Assembly (NCBI GenBank): GCA_963693305.1 | Contig: OY855915.1 | Span: 15,053,284-15,117,283 of the forward strand | Direction: 5' to 3' | DNA from: Meandrina meandrites | Taxonomy: Eukaryota > Cnidaria > Anthozoa > Scleractinia > Meandrinidae | DNA length: 64,000 nucleotides | Part shown: positions 23,279 through 30,779 of the stretch, piece by piece | Numbering within the stretch: the first letter of the stretch is position 1 | How the letters are laid out: each line of letters begins with the position of its first letter | Notes under the pieces: model-generated | The model's input: only the letters and a program-made list of their open reading frames with translations | Told to the model about the DNA's origin: nothing | Database searches by the model: none | Position numbers and translations under genes: made by a program

Positions 23279-23701
23279 ATGGAGAATCTTAAAGTCAAAC
23301 AGCTGAAGGCCCTTGCCAAAGAGCGAGGCATCAAAGGTTATTATAAATTGCGTAAAGCGGAGCTGATTCAAGCGTTAACTCCGGTGGATGATCATACACA
23401 GCCTGATATAGTTTATGATCTGTTAAACATAAATTCACCTCCTACTACGTCAGCAACAGCAGAACATATTAAAAAGACAAATTTAAAATGCCCTCACGGT
23501 AGACAGAATCGACAGTGTAAAGACTGTGGTGGAAAAGACATATGCCATCACGGTAGACATAAATATTATTGTAAAGAGTGTGAGGGATCACAGATCTGCA
23601 CTCACGGAAGATTTAAAAAATACTGTAAAGAGTGTGAGGGATCACAGATCTGCTCACATAATAGAGTAAAATACACTTGTAAAGAGTGTGGAGGAAGATA
23701 G
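23279..23701 (+). pseudogene. SAP/zinc-repeat gene, truncated left copy
   Basis: The 140-residue ORF is identical to the first 139 residues of the 213-residue gene on the right end, apart from Asp37 instead of Gly. It keeps the N-terminal SAP-like domain (about 1-35) and four of the 18-residue Cys-His-Cys-Cys repeats. It then runs out of the terminal repeat and stops two codons later (GGR-stop). It is a by-product of the repeat boundary, but it could still be expressed because its promoter and start are intact. If so, it would be a short DNA-binding competitor of the full protein (inference). Confidence 0.8.
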
Positions 23702-23856
23702 ATCTGCCAAAGTGCCTGTCTCTCTAACCAATCTCTCGCCTCTTTTTCAACAACATTTGCCGCAGAAGCCAACTTCGATACAGCGGAGTACCCTTTCCAA
23801 TAACCCTCCGGACTGTAGTATATTTTTCTCATAACGTTAGTTTTCTCGTTACTCAT
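23602..23856 (-). pseudogene. Integrase N-terminal stub fused to terminal-repeat sequence
   Basis: The ORF starts at 23,856 on the minus strand, divergent from the capsid gene 25 bases away. Its first 53 codons, up to 23,697, include YYSPEGYWKG and a KLASAAN...EARDWLERQALWQIY stretch. I recognise this as the N-terminal part of the retroviral-type (rve) integrases of Polinton-like elements. At exactly 23,696 the inverted terminal repeat begins, and the remaining 31 codons are antisense SAP-gene sequence with no relation to integrase. The zinc-binding rest and the whole DDE catalytic core are missing, so it cannot integrate DNA. The family call rests on motif recognition by eye. A profile search would settle it. 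Confidence 0.7.
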
Positions 23857-23881
23857 TTAAAAATAATCTTTCTCTCTTAAA
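23857..23881. promoter_or_regulatory. Bidirectional intergenic promoter region
   Basis: Twenty-five AT-rich bases (TTAAAAATAATC...CTTAAA) separate the divergent start codons of the integrase stub (minus) and the capsid gene (plus). Any promoter of either gene must overlap this gap or the neighbour's coding region. Confidence 0.45.
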
Positions 23882-25120
23882 ATGTCAGCTATCGCAGAGA
23901 TTATCAATCCTAACCGAGTACCGAGAGAACCGTTCGGCCTTAAGGCGGAGTCATCTCTTAACAGGATCACATTTAATCCCTCATCAGCGAATCCCGGTGA
24001 GGACATTACCGTAAACATTCCCAAACTGTCAGAAAACGTGGTCATCGTACCGGGAAGCGTTAAACTTCTCTTTGACATGAAAGTCGGTGGTCATGCAAAC
24101 AACACCCTCGTGAATAACGTCGGAAGAAACCTCGTTAAGCAGCTCAAGGTCTCTTTCGGAGGAGAGACACTTCAGACCACAGAGAGATACGATCTCTTTC
24201 AGACCTACCATGACCTCTTTCTAGAGGATAGAGATGACAGATTAAAACAGGGAATCTCATCCGAGAATATGAGAAAACTTCGTACACCTGCAGGGGATAG
24301 GGTTGAATCTGACGCAAAGGAGGTCGCCCTCGCCACAGTTCACAACACCAAATACGTTATACCTCTCGACCATCCCGTTCTCAGTGATCACGGCGCTCTC
24401 CATCCGAAAGCTCTTCCTCATCCTCTGTTGTTTGAGATCTATCTACCGAAGGTCGATCAGATAGTGAATCACGATAAAAAAGAGAAGGAGAAGACACCAC
24501 CGACCTATAAATTGACTAACATTGAGTTGGAGTATCGATGCATCACGAGTGAATACTTGGCTAGTGAGGCCACCTCTTCCTATAAGGTCGGCAAAGGATT
24601 CTACTACGAGAACGTAATCCTTCACAGAAGTTTCCCCATCTCAAAAACGAATGACAGCGTAATTAACGAGCACATCAATCTTCCGAGAAAGTCGATGACG
24701 GGTATACTCTGTCTGTTTGAAGAGGATTATAAAGAGGGAGAACGAGACTCCGAGAAGTTTGTAAATCCTGACATTAAATCGATCAACATCAACATCGACG
24801 GTATGCCCAACCGACTCTTCTCAAAGGGGATGGTACCGTCTGACTTTTGGGAATCGATCAAGAGACGAATGGGCGGTTCTGGTAAGGTAAAGGAAGAGGA
24901 TTTCTACACAGACAAGTTCGCTCTCTGGATCGATTTGAGAACCTTCTATGACAACGGTATTCACGGAGGAGGTCTTCACATAAACACAACACGAGACGGA
25001 TTGAAACTTGAGATCAAGAGGAAGGTCGGTGGAACGGGAAAAATCAACTGTCACATGTTTGTGGTCGCTGACGCATTTATGGAGATCATGAACACAGAGT
25101 TGAAGTCGATCCTATATTAA
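23882..25120 (+). CDS. Major capsid protein, probable double jelly-roll
   Basis: 412 residues, first large gene after the left repeat and directly upstream of the packaging ATPase. That is the usual capsid-ATPase arrangement in this virus group. The N-terminal third is rich in beta-strand-like alternation (EDITVNIPKLSENVVIVPGS, then LVKQLKVSFGGETLQ). It carries an RYDLFQTYHDLF segment typical of the capsid-like proteins of Polinton-like and adinto-like elements. No signal peptide or membrane segment is seen. It is somewhat shorter than many double jelly-roll capsid proteins. It would form the icosahedral shell as trimers. The ATG at 23,882 follows an AT-rich leader, with no better start nearby. 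Structure prediction is needed to confirm the fold. Confidence 0.75.
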   Translation: MSAIAEIINPNRVPREPFGLKAESSLNRITFNPSSANPGEDITVNIPKLSENVVIVPGSVKLLFDMKVGGHANNTLVNNVGRNLVKQLKVSFGGETLQTTERYDLFQTYHDLFLEDRDDRLKQGISSENMRKLRTPAGDRVESDAKEVALATVHNTKYVIPLDHPVLSDHGALHPKALPHPLLFEIYLPKVDQIVNHDKKEKEKTPPTYKLTNIELEYRCITSEYLASEATSSYKVGKGFYYENVILHRSFPISKTNDSVINEHINLPRKSMTGILCLFEEDYKEGERDSEKFVNPDIKSININIDGMPNRLFSKGMVPSDFWESIKRRMGGSGKVKEEDFYTDKFALWIDLRTFYDNGIHGGGLHINTTRDGLKLEIKRKVGGTGKINCHMFVVADAFMEIMNTELKSILY

Positions 25121-25144
25121 AAAAATCCCTCGCTTAATAAATAA

Positions 25145-25765
25145 ATGAATGAGTTACGAGATAAGATTCCCTTTAACATGATCATAACCGGGCCAACGAA
25201 CTGTGGAAAGACAGAGTACCTAATAGAGAAGTTACGAGGACCCTTCCGCAAGGTCTTTGAGTACATTGTTCTTATCTGCCCTACCTATGCGAAGAACAGG
25301 ACCTACCGAGGGTTCGCCGAAGGTGATAAACGCTTCTTCATCCTCTCTCCGGATTCGAGTAACTCGGAAGAGATTAACGACCTTCTGTCCGCAATGTCAG
25401 ATCTCTTCTCCGGGACGAATACCCTGTTAATTCTCGACGACTGCGCCGTCTCCAAAGACCTGAAGAATCGATCTAATAAATTTATCGACCTCGCTTTCTC
25501 CGGAAGGCACGACGGATTGAGTGTATGGGTGGTAACGCAGCAGTTGACCTCTATCGCCAAACCCTTCCGAGAGAACGTCGCATGTGTGGTCGCTTTTCAC
25601 AATCCCTCTCAGGTCGGAATGAAGACCCTGTTCGATGATTACGGAGGAGATTTAGACACGGAGACGAAGAGAGTATTTCTTAAACTGTTAAAAACAGAGA
25701 GATACGCTCGACTCTGTCTCTGTCTCAGATATCCGTTTGATCGTTATCTTGAGATACCGACTTAG
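25145..25765 (+). CDS. Genome-packaging ATPase (FtsK/A32-like)
   Basis: 206 residues. The Walker A motif GPTNCGKT is at 16-23 and Walker B LLILDD at 94-99. A TQQ-containing sensor-like segment follows a beta strand (VWVVTQQ, about 127-133). The layout and small size match the packaging ATPases of Polintons, virophages and A32-like proteins of large DNA viruses, which drive the genome into preformed capsids. It starts 24 bases after the capsid stop, in the same direction. All motif residues are intact, so it should be active. Confidence 0.88.
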   Translation: MNELRDKIPFNMIITGPTNCGKTEYLIEKLRGPFRKVFEYIVLICPTYAKNRTYRGFAEGDKRFFILSPDSSNSEEINDLLSAMSDLFSGTNTLLILDDCAVSKDLKNRSNKFIDLAFSGRHDGLSVWVVTQQLTSIAKPFRENVACVVAFHNPSQVGMKTLFDDYGGDLDTETKRVFLKLLKTERYARLCLCLRYPFDRYLEIPT

Positions 25766-25768
25766 TAA

Positions 25769-25778
25769 TTTAAAGGTT
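25769..25778 (+). promoter_or_regulatory. TTAAAGGTTT promoter-like motif
   Basis: Variant of TTAAAGATTT, 25 bases before the next start codon (25,804). Confidence 0.4.
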
Positions 25779-25803
25779 TCACCAATCATATCAACAGACA
25801 GAG

Positions 25804-26307
25804 ATGGCGAACGTTGAAGATTATATCGATGATATACCAGAGGAGATTAAGGATAAAACCATCGATGAGGAGGACGATCTCAAAGTGAAGAGAGAGTCAC
25901 TCGCGATACTCGCATCTCTCGGATCGACAGAGGAGTTTCTCGGTAAAGCGATGAGTCTGGGAGATATTAAGAGACTCTCTCCCAAGGGTGTGGAGAAGTA
26001 CTTCAATCGATACAAGACGGTCATGGGTAAGAAGGTGTCTACCGGTCTTGTAGAGTCAGCCATCTCTGCGGCATCCGTTCTTATCTCTTACGTTATTCCC
26101 GTGGATGATGTGGAGGCTCTGAATGAAGATTTGAAGAACGATGATCTTGTTAAACGTGAACTGAGTAACTTTGCAGGTCTCTTGGTACTGAAGGGAGGAA
26201 GATTGGTAGCGTTAGCTAGCGGACTCTTTAAGGTCGCTAAGCACGTAAAATTAAGACCGAGTGAGGAGAATTCTAACGAAAATCAAGAGGTTTCTAATGA
26301 CTCTTAA
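25804..26307 (+). CDS. Unknown viral protein with two hydrophobic stretches
   Basis: 167 residues; I do not recognise the family. The N-terminus is acidic (residues 5-26). Hydrophobic segments at about 81-100 (GLVESAISAASVLISYVIP) and 121-145 could be amphipathic or membrane helices. The C-terminus is polar. It lies between ATPase and nuclease-like genes in the structural block, so a virion role is possible but only inferred. Confidence 0.6.
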   Translation: MANVEDYIDDIPEEIKDKTIDEEDDLKVKRESLAILASLGSTEEFLGKAMSLGDIKRLSPKGVEKYFNRYKTVMGKKVSTGLVESAISAASVLISYVIPVDDVEALNEDLKNDDLVKRELSNFAGLLVLKGGRLVALASGLFKVAKHVKLRPSEENSNENQEVSNDS

Positions 26308-26387
26308 TAGTGACTGAATAATAATGTCAAGCTTAACTGATAAGGCTGTTAAGCTTAGCTTAAACATTTCTTAATAGTTAACTAAAG

Positions 26388-26774
26388 ATGTCATTCGGAG
26401 TATATGAAGAGAAGTGTAGAAAGATATTTCAAGAGTTATTCAAAAAAGAGTTTAAATCGGTGAGACCCGATTGGTTAAAGAATCCTTGTACTTATCAGAA
26501 CCTCGAGTTGGACGGTTATAACCCTGACATAGTCACGCCTCTCGGTAAAGGTTTGGCATTCGAGTACGACGGTGTGCAGCACTCGAGGTTCACTCCCCTA
26601 TTTCACTCATGTGTGGATGATTTCGAGTACCAAGTTATGAAAGACTCTTTGAAGGATGAGATGTGCAGAGATGAAGGAGTTCTCTTGATAAGAATCCCTC
26701 ACTACGTTTGTTATTGGCATCTCAAGCCTTTCATTATCGGTAAATTGGTAATGAAAGGTGTGAATATTTATTAA
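26388..26774 (+). CDS. Possible PD-(D/E)XK-like nuclease
   Basis: 128 residues. LDGYNPDI (41-48) followed by a beta strand and FEYDGVQH (58-65) resembles the acidic catalytic pairs of restriction-endonuclease-fold or Vsr-like nucleases. A basic helix precedes it (EEKCRKIFQELFKKEF), and a hydrophobic strand LLIRIPH lies near the C-terminus. Such proteins in DNA viruses act in DNA resolution or repair. No classical ExK lysine is obvious after Glu59, so activity is uncertain. The preceding 80 bases contain AAGCTTA-type inverted short repeats. Confidence 0.5.
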   Translation: MSFGVYEEKCRKIFQELFKKEFKSVRPDWLKNPCTYQNLELDGYNPDIVTPLGKGLAFEYDGVQHSRFTPLFHSCVDDFEYQVMKDSLKDEMCRDEGVLLIRIPHYVCYWHLKPFIIGKLVMKGVNIY

Positions 26775-26795
26775 AGAGAAGTCAATCAGTATTAA

Positions 26796-27200
26796 ATGTC
26801 GGATGATGTTGAGCAGATCACAAAAACACCTGTTGAGAGTAACGTTAAAACAAAAGAGAAAGATCCCAAGAAGGTCGCCGCAGGAAAGAGACTCGCCGAG
26901 TATAATAAACGGGCGAAAGAGGCGTTGAAAGAGAAGATGAGACGTGAGGCAGAGAAGGAAGAGGTGAGAGAGACGGGTGAATATGCTATCTCAGAGGGTT
27001 GGATTCCCGAGGTTTCCTTTACAACCGCGATCTATCTTGTCGGAATCGGGTTGACTGTGATTAATCTGTTTATGAGTTACAGAAAAGGTGAGATTGCTCC
27101 CCCGAGATTACCGGAACCTCCCCCCATTCGAGAGCCTTGCTCTGTGATAGAAAGACCTCAACCCTCAAAGATTCCCGTACCCAAAATGGGGATGTATTAA
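26796..27200 (+). CDS. Single-pass membrane protein, proline-rich tail
   Basis: 134 residues, family unknown. A highly charged helical N-half (about 18-58, Lys/Glu-rich, coiled-coil-like) leads to one transmembrane segment at about 76-95 (TAIYLVGIGLTVINLF). A proline-rich C-tail (102-131) follows. It begins 21 bases after the preceding stop. Probably a minor virion or membrane-associated protein, by position only. Confidence 0.6.
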   Translation: MSDDVEQITKTPVESNVKTKEKDPKKVAAGKRLAEYNKRAKEALKEKMRREAEKEEVRETGEYAISEGWIPEVSFTTAIYLVGIGLTVINLFMSYRKGEIAPPRLPEPPPIREPCSVIERPQPSKIPVPKMGMY

Positions 27201-27212
27201 AGATTTAAAGAT
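27197..27212 (+). promoter_or_regulatory. Overlapping TTAAAGAT motifs before fibre gene
   Basis: TTAAAGATTTAAAGAT contains two overlapping copies of the motif found upstream of other genes of the element. It ends 17 bases before the fibre-gene ATG and begins on the previous stop codon. Confidence 0.5.
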
Positions 27213-27229
27213 CTTCTCTCTTAAGATAA

Positions 27230-28888
27230 ATGTCGAAAGAGAAGATCTTCAAGACTATCTATGATGCCTCCGTTCTTATAGGTATCTCCTCAGGGTTCGG
27301 TTACTTTATCAATATGGATGACCCCTCAACAAGCATTACAGACTACCTTAAATGGGTAGCTATCCTCTCCGGAAGTATTTACTTGAAAGATTATATGCAG
27401 AGAGAAGAGATACTGAAGAGGATCGATTCCCTTAACTCGAAGAAAGATAATAACATTAAGGAGAAGACACCGAAGAATCTCGATCTCAAATTGAAGAGAG
27501 TAATTAACCTTGCCAATCCCGTCGGTGACAGAGACGCAGTCAATAAAAGTTACGCAGACAACAAGGTGAAAACTACTCTCAACAGCCTTGTGAGTAAAAC
27601 AGGTGATAAGATGACTGGTGATCTTGACATGAGTGGTAATGAGATAAAGAATCTTAAAGAGGCATCCTCATCAGATGCCACGTTCGCTGCGAACGTTAAT
27701 TACGTTAACAAAACCATCAACGAACGTAACGCCATTCTACAGACACGGTGGCAAGATTACGTCTCTGAGAGACTTGATTACACCGTCGACAGAGAGATGG
27801 AAAACGATTTCAAATACGTTTTAGAGGGAAATAAAGGTGACGAATTCATTGATGAACTAAACATTAAAGGAATGGGAGTGATTACAAGTAAAGATTTTCA
27901 CCCCTTCAACAAAAGGACGGCTCATTTCGATCTCAAATTTAAAAAAGATTTTTTCAAAAGCAGCTTCGCTGTTAACCTCCGTTATGCACCTAAACAACCG
28001 AGATACACTGTTGTGTGTGAAATGTTCTGGGATGATAGTGTAACCAATTTAATAGAGTCAGCCACGCTGAAAGCCTCTTTAAACTCTTTTGAGGTCATAT
28101 ATGCACAGCAATCGAACGTTTTTGAGAACCACGTGAGAACTTTGGTAAGAACCCAAAGGATTTTCAGTTGGAATCCTGATAAATTAATCTTTGACATAGT
28201 GATAAAGTACAGATCGGGGGTCGCTTATCCCCAAAAATTACCCGTCTACATTGTTTTTTACGGAAGTAAAGGGTTCTTTAACAACGTTCCCACATCTGTT
28301 TGGAACTCTTGGAGAGTGTTTGACCAAGGAAACGTTTCGATGCAGAAGAATTTAATACTCTATCAAGACCCTGATGTCGATAAAGGAGCGGCAACAAAAA
28401 AATACGTCGATGATAACATTAAGTTGCAGATGAAAAAAATCTTTTATAAAGGTTATCTTAAACACGACAATGATAGCTTCATCAGATTCTTTGCAAACGG
28501 AACGAGTGATCATACAAAGTACGTTAGACAGAGTGATCCCTCTGATTTCATCGTGAATGAGGAGGACTATGAGAAAATAATAATAAAGAATCCGGGAGTC
28601 TACTCGATATCTCTGATCGACGGATTGAAGACCCTCGATGAGGAAGACGATAACGGAACTGTTCAGTTCATACTGAATCCCGCACCCTTTCTGAGTCTGA
28701 GCGATAATATTAACATCACGGTACCCAACACAGGCAAGGGTTGGAAAACGTATAATTTTATCTCCGTTTTAGATATTTACAGAGACACAAAACTGTCTAT
28801 ACAGACCTCAGATGCCAGAACCATCTTTGACGGTTTGGGAGAGGGGTATAAAAAGTTCGGCATGATTCTTATAAATAAGATCGATTAA
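27230..28888 (+). CDS. Fibre-like protein with N-terminal membrane anchor
   Basis: 552 residues. Residues 1-60 hold two short hydrophobic segments (ASVLIGISSGFGYFI and WVAILSGSIYL) and are paralogous to the 71-residue protein at 29,171. Residues about 88-165 and 375-398 contain repeats like those in phage tail-fibre shafts: LANPVGDRDAVNKSYAD, then MTGDLDMSGNEIKNL, then DVDKGAATKKYVDDNI. The region between (about 190-370) is beta-rich, and the C-terminal 150 residues could be a receptor-binding or trimerising head. This suggests an attachment spike anchored to a membrane or capsid vertex. The host receptor is unknown. The ORF is fully open. Confidence 0.7.
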   Translation: MSKEKIFKTIYDASVLIGISSGFGYFINMDDPSTSITDYLKWVAILSGSIYLKDYMQREEILKRIDSLNSKKDNNIKEKTPKNLDLKLKRVINLANPVGDRDAVNKSYADNKVKTTLNSLVSKTGDKMTGDLDMSGNEIKNLKEASSSDATFAANVNYVNKTINERNAILQTRWQDYVSERLDYTVDREMENDFKYVLEGNKGDEFIDELNIKGMGVITSKDFHPFNKRTAHFDLKFKKDFFKSSFAVNLRYAPKQPRYTVVCEMFWDDSVTNLIESATLKASLNSFEVIYAQQSNVFENHVRTLVRTQRIFSWNPDKLIFDIVIKYRSGVAYPQKLPVYIVFYGSKGFFNNVPTSVWNSWRVFDQGNVSMQKNLILYQDPDVDKGAATKKYVDDNIKLQMKKIFYKGYLKHDNDSFIRFFANGTSDHTKYVRQSDPSDFIVNEEDYEKIIIKNPGVYSISLIDGLKTLDEEDDNGTVQFILNPAPFLSLSDNINITVPNTGKGWKTYNFISVLDIYRDTKLSIQTSDARTIFDGLGEGYKKFGMILINKID

Positions 28889-28894
28889 AGATTT
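28885..28894 (+). promoter_or_regulatory. TTAAAGATTT promoter-like motif
   Basis: Exact motif, 15 bases before the ATG at 28,910. It overlaps the fibre-gene stop codon. Confidence 0.5.
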
Positions 28895-28909
28895 ACTCTC
28901 CTATTTAAA

Positions 28910-29137
28910 ATGTGGGGTAAGGTTTTAATAATGACCATCATTGCCTTCGGTATTTATCTTACGTTTCGTTCACCGAAAGAACACTGCGCCTGCGGAGATA
29001 AGATACCCGAAGGCGGAGGAGTGTGTGATTGCGGAGAGTATAATCACCGAATGATCAACATTCGGTGGAGAGAACGGGAGTTGAAGAGAATCGAAGAGGA
29101 GAAGAGTAAAGGAAATTCTTACGACACATTCTTGTGA
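28910..29137 (+). CDS. Small membrane protein with paired CxC motifs
   Basis: 75 residues, family unknown. One N-terminal transmembrane or signal-anchor segment (about 4-19) is followed by Cys26-x-Cys28 and Cys39-x-Cys41, ten residues apart, possibly a metal site or redox pair. The C-terminus is basic and helical. It is tightly packed between the fibre gene and its short paralogue, each with its own motif. Confidence 0.6.
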   Translation: MWGKVLIMTIIAFGIYLTFRSPKEHCACGDKIPEGGGVCDCGEYNHRMINIRWRERELKRIEEEKSKGNSYDTFL

Positions 29138-29142
29138 GATTT

Positions 29143-29152
29143 ATTTAAAGAT
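29143..29152 (+). promoter_or_regulatory. ATTTAAAGAT promoter-like motif
   Basis: Same core as the other upstream motifs, 18 bases before the ATG at 29,171. Confidence 0.45.
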
Positions 29153-29170
29153 AATTTCTGAAGAGTAAAA

Positions 29171-29386
29171 ATGTCAGAGAATAAACTTGTGAAGACCGTC
29201 ACTGATGCATCCGTTCTGATCGGCCTCTCCGCGGGAGTCGGATACATTGCGAAGAAGGCTATGAAAGAATCGTTCATAAACGATCCCTCATCAAGCATTG
29301 TTAACTACGGTAAATGGGTCGCTGTCTTGTCAGGAAGTATGTACTTGAAAGAGTATTTAGAGAAACAGAAAATTCTTCCATCTTAA
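29171..29386 (+). CDS. 71-residue paralogue of the fibre protein's N-terminus
   Basis: Shares the pattern K-x2-DASVLIG-(hydrophobic)-GY, then NDPSSSI, then KWVA-LSGS-YLK with residues 1-60 of the fibre protein, over its full length. It has two hydrophobic segments and no shaft. It may be a free membrane anchor or partner for the fibre, arising by duplication within the element (inference). Confidence 0.7.
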   Translation: MSENKLVKTVTDASVLIGLSAGVGYIAKKAMKESFINDPSSSIVNYGKWVAVLSGSMYLKEYLEKQKILPS

Positions 29387-29390
29387 TAAG

Positions 29391-29400
29391 ATAAAGGTTT
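29391..29400 (+). promoter_or_regulatory. ATAAAGGTTT promoter-like motif
   Basis: Degenerate copy of the shared motif, 19 bases before the ATG at 29,420. Confidence 0.35.
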
Positions 29401-29419
29401 ATCTATTTATTATTAATAA

Positions 29420-29830
29420 ATGGCGACCATTGCGTTAATGATCGGAGGAGCAGTTTTAAACGCTACAGCGTTTGTCGGTGGATCTTATTTGGCAAAGTAT
29501 CTGAGCGGAACGGATACGGACACGGAGAGAATTCGACACGATAAGGCCTTGGAAAAGTACCAAAGAGATTACGCAGCTTACCAAGAGAAGAGACAGAGAC
29601 TTTTAGATTGGTATAATCAGCAGAGAGATGAGGAGCATCAGGCTTCACAGAATCTATCGAACACTGATGAGGCTTTTAAACTCTATAGTCAGACACATCC
29701 GGATTACTCTCTCCAAGAACCTCGATTCACTGATTACTACCGACCGAGTGATGACCAGAGAATGGGTGAGATGGTCTACGTCGGAGGAGGGATGTTGGTG
29801 TTGGGTTACGTTGCGAGTAGATTTTTGTAA
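29420..29830 (+). CDS. Membrane protein, hydrophobic at both ends
   Basis: 136 residues, family unknown. It has an N-terminal hydrophobic segment (about 3-26, Ala/Gly-rich) and a C-terminal one (about 117-135, MVYVGGGMLVLGYVASRFL). The charged helical middle is rich in Gln, Arg and Tyr. The topology suggests a hairpin with both ends in a membrane, or a minor virion component. Confidence 0.6.
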   Translation: MATIALMIGGAVLNATAFVGGSYLAKYLSGTDTDTERIRHDKALEKYQRDYAAYQEKRQRLLDWYNQQRDEEHQASQNLSNTDEAFKLYSQTHPDYSLQEPRFTDYYRPSDDQRMGEMVYVGGGMLVLGYVASRFL

Positions 29831-29843
29831 AGTAAATAATAAG

Positions 29844-29853
29844 TTTAAAGATT
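29844..29853 (+). promoter_or_regulatory. TTTAAAGATT promoter-like motif
   Basis: Motif 23 bases before the ATG at 29,877. A short inverted repeat (GATTCTTTACTT / AAGTAAAGAATC) lies between the motif and the ATG. Confidence 0.45.
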
Positions 29854-29876
29854 CTTTACTTATCAAGTAAAGAATC

Positions 29877-30779
29877 ATGGAAGTTGACCCGACAGAGACT
29901 GACAATCCTTTTGAACCGGTCGACCCCGGTGATGACGATGACGGTGAGATGATACCTATGACATCAACATCGAGAAGAGATAGAGGTTTTGATAATCGCA
30001 ATTATGAAGAGACCTCTTTTATCGATGAGAACACTCCACTTATACGAAGAGAAGAGAGAAGAGATGACGCTTGGGAAAGAATCCGAGAAAAGTATCCGAA
30101 AGTTAATCCTGCCAACTCCTCTTTCACATCTGATATCGACGAGTATGATCGAGTGGTCGTAAGAATGAAAAGAAAGGGAGGTAAGAGTTACCCTCTTTTT
30201 AAACCGGATGGTGAACTTAATGAAAAATTACCTAAGACCATAAAAGAGAGTTTAGGGCCCACCGCAGATAAAGTTATCGAGACTAACGAGAGAGAGATAA
30301 CGAGGCGAAGAGAGAAAGTCAAAGATCTCGAGTCCTCACGTAAAGATGCTGGACCTAGTGGAAAAGAGAACATCGATCGTAACATTGAACAGCAGAGAGA
30401 AGAGATAGAGAATCTGGAGAGAGAGAACGAAGTGATAGAGGAACGCTTATCAATCAGAGACAGAGTTAAAGCCATCTTCAAAAAGTACGGTTTCACAGCC
30501 TTCGCTGTTCTATCAGCGGTGGGTGCAGTGATCGGTGTGATCGTAACTGATCTGAAGAGCGGTCTTTCAAAACTCGGTAAAGGAGTAGGTAACGGTTTTA
30601 AAGCTATCGGAAAGAAGTTGGGAGAGATACTTCCCGGAATGATCGGTGCGATAGCGAGTTTCATCTTTAAAACAGCGGGTGAGGCGATCGGTTTTCTTGC
30701 AAAGAATGCGTGGTTGTTGATAGTCGCCGTCGTTGTCTACTTCGTTGAGCAGGTTAAAAATAAACAAAAGAAAAAGTAA
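29877..30779 (+). CDS. Coiled-coil membrane protein sharing a module with the 545-residue protein
   Basis: 300 residues. An acidic disordered N-terminus (1-60) precedes a module at about 65-130 (AWERIREKYP, then DEYDRVVV, then LPKTIKESLG). This module matches the spacing and residues of the N-terminal part of the protein at 31,468. A coiled coil (about 132-195) and several hydrophobic or amphipathic Gly/Lys-rich helices (206-275) follow, with a C-terminal transmembrane segment (about 278-292) and a basic tail. Membrane-lytic or minor capsid functions are possible by analogy with other DNA viruses. The stop codon is immediately followed by the next ATG. Confidence 0.6.
   Translation: MEVDPTETDNPFEPVDPGDDDDGEMIPMTSTSRRDRGFDNRNYEETSFIDENTPLIRREERRDDAWERIREKYPKVNPANSSFTSDIDEYDRVVVRMKRKGGKSYPLFKPDGELNEKLPKTIKESLGPTADKVIETNEREITRRREKVKDLESSRKDAGPSGKENIDRNIEQQREEIENLERENEVIEERLSIRDRVKAIFKKYGFTAFAVLSAVGAVIGVIVTDLKSGLSKLGKGVGNGFKAIGKKLGEILPGMIGAIASFIFKTAGEAIGFLAKNAWLLIVAVVVYFVEQVKNKQKKK

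Larger units (their letters stand above)
23136..23696. repeat. Left inverted terminal repeat (561 bp)
   Basis: Exact mirror of 33,438-33,998 apart from two substitutions (23,138 and 23,388) and no indels. It contains a 63-bp palindrome, a TTAAAGATTT promoter-like motif and the first 139 codons of the SAP/zinc-repeat gene. Confidence 0.95.

Noticed and set aside
30188..30664. 158-codon minus-strand ORF in the viral element, and other antisense ORFs there
   Set aside because: Shadows of the plus-strand genes, without motifs or upstream promoter-like sequence.
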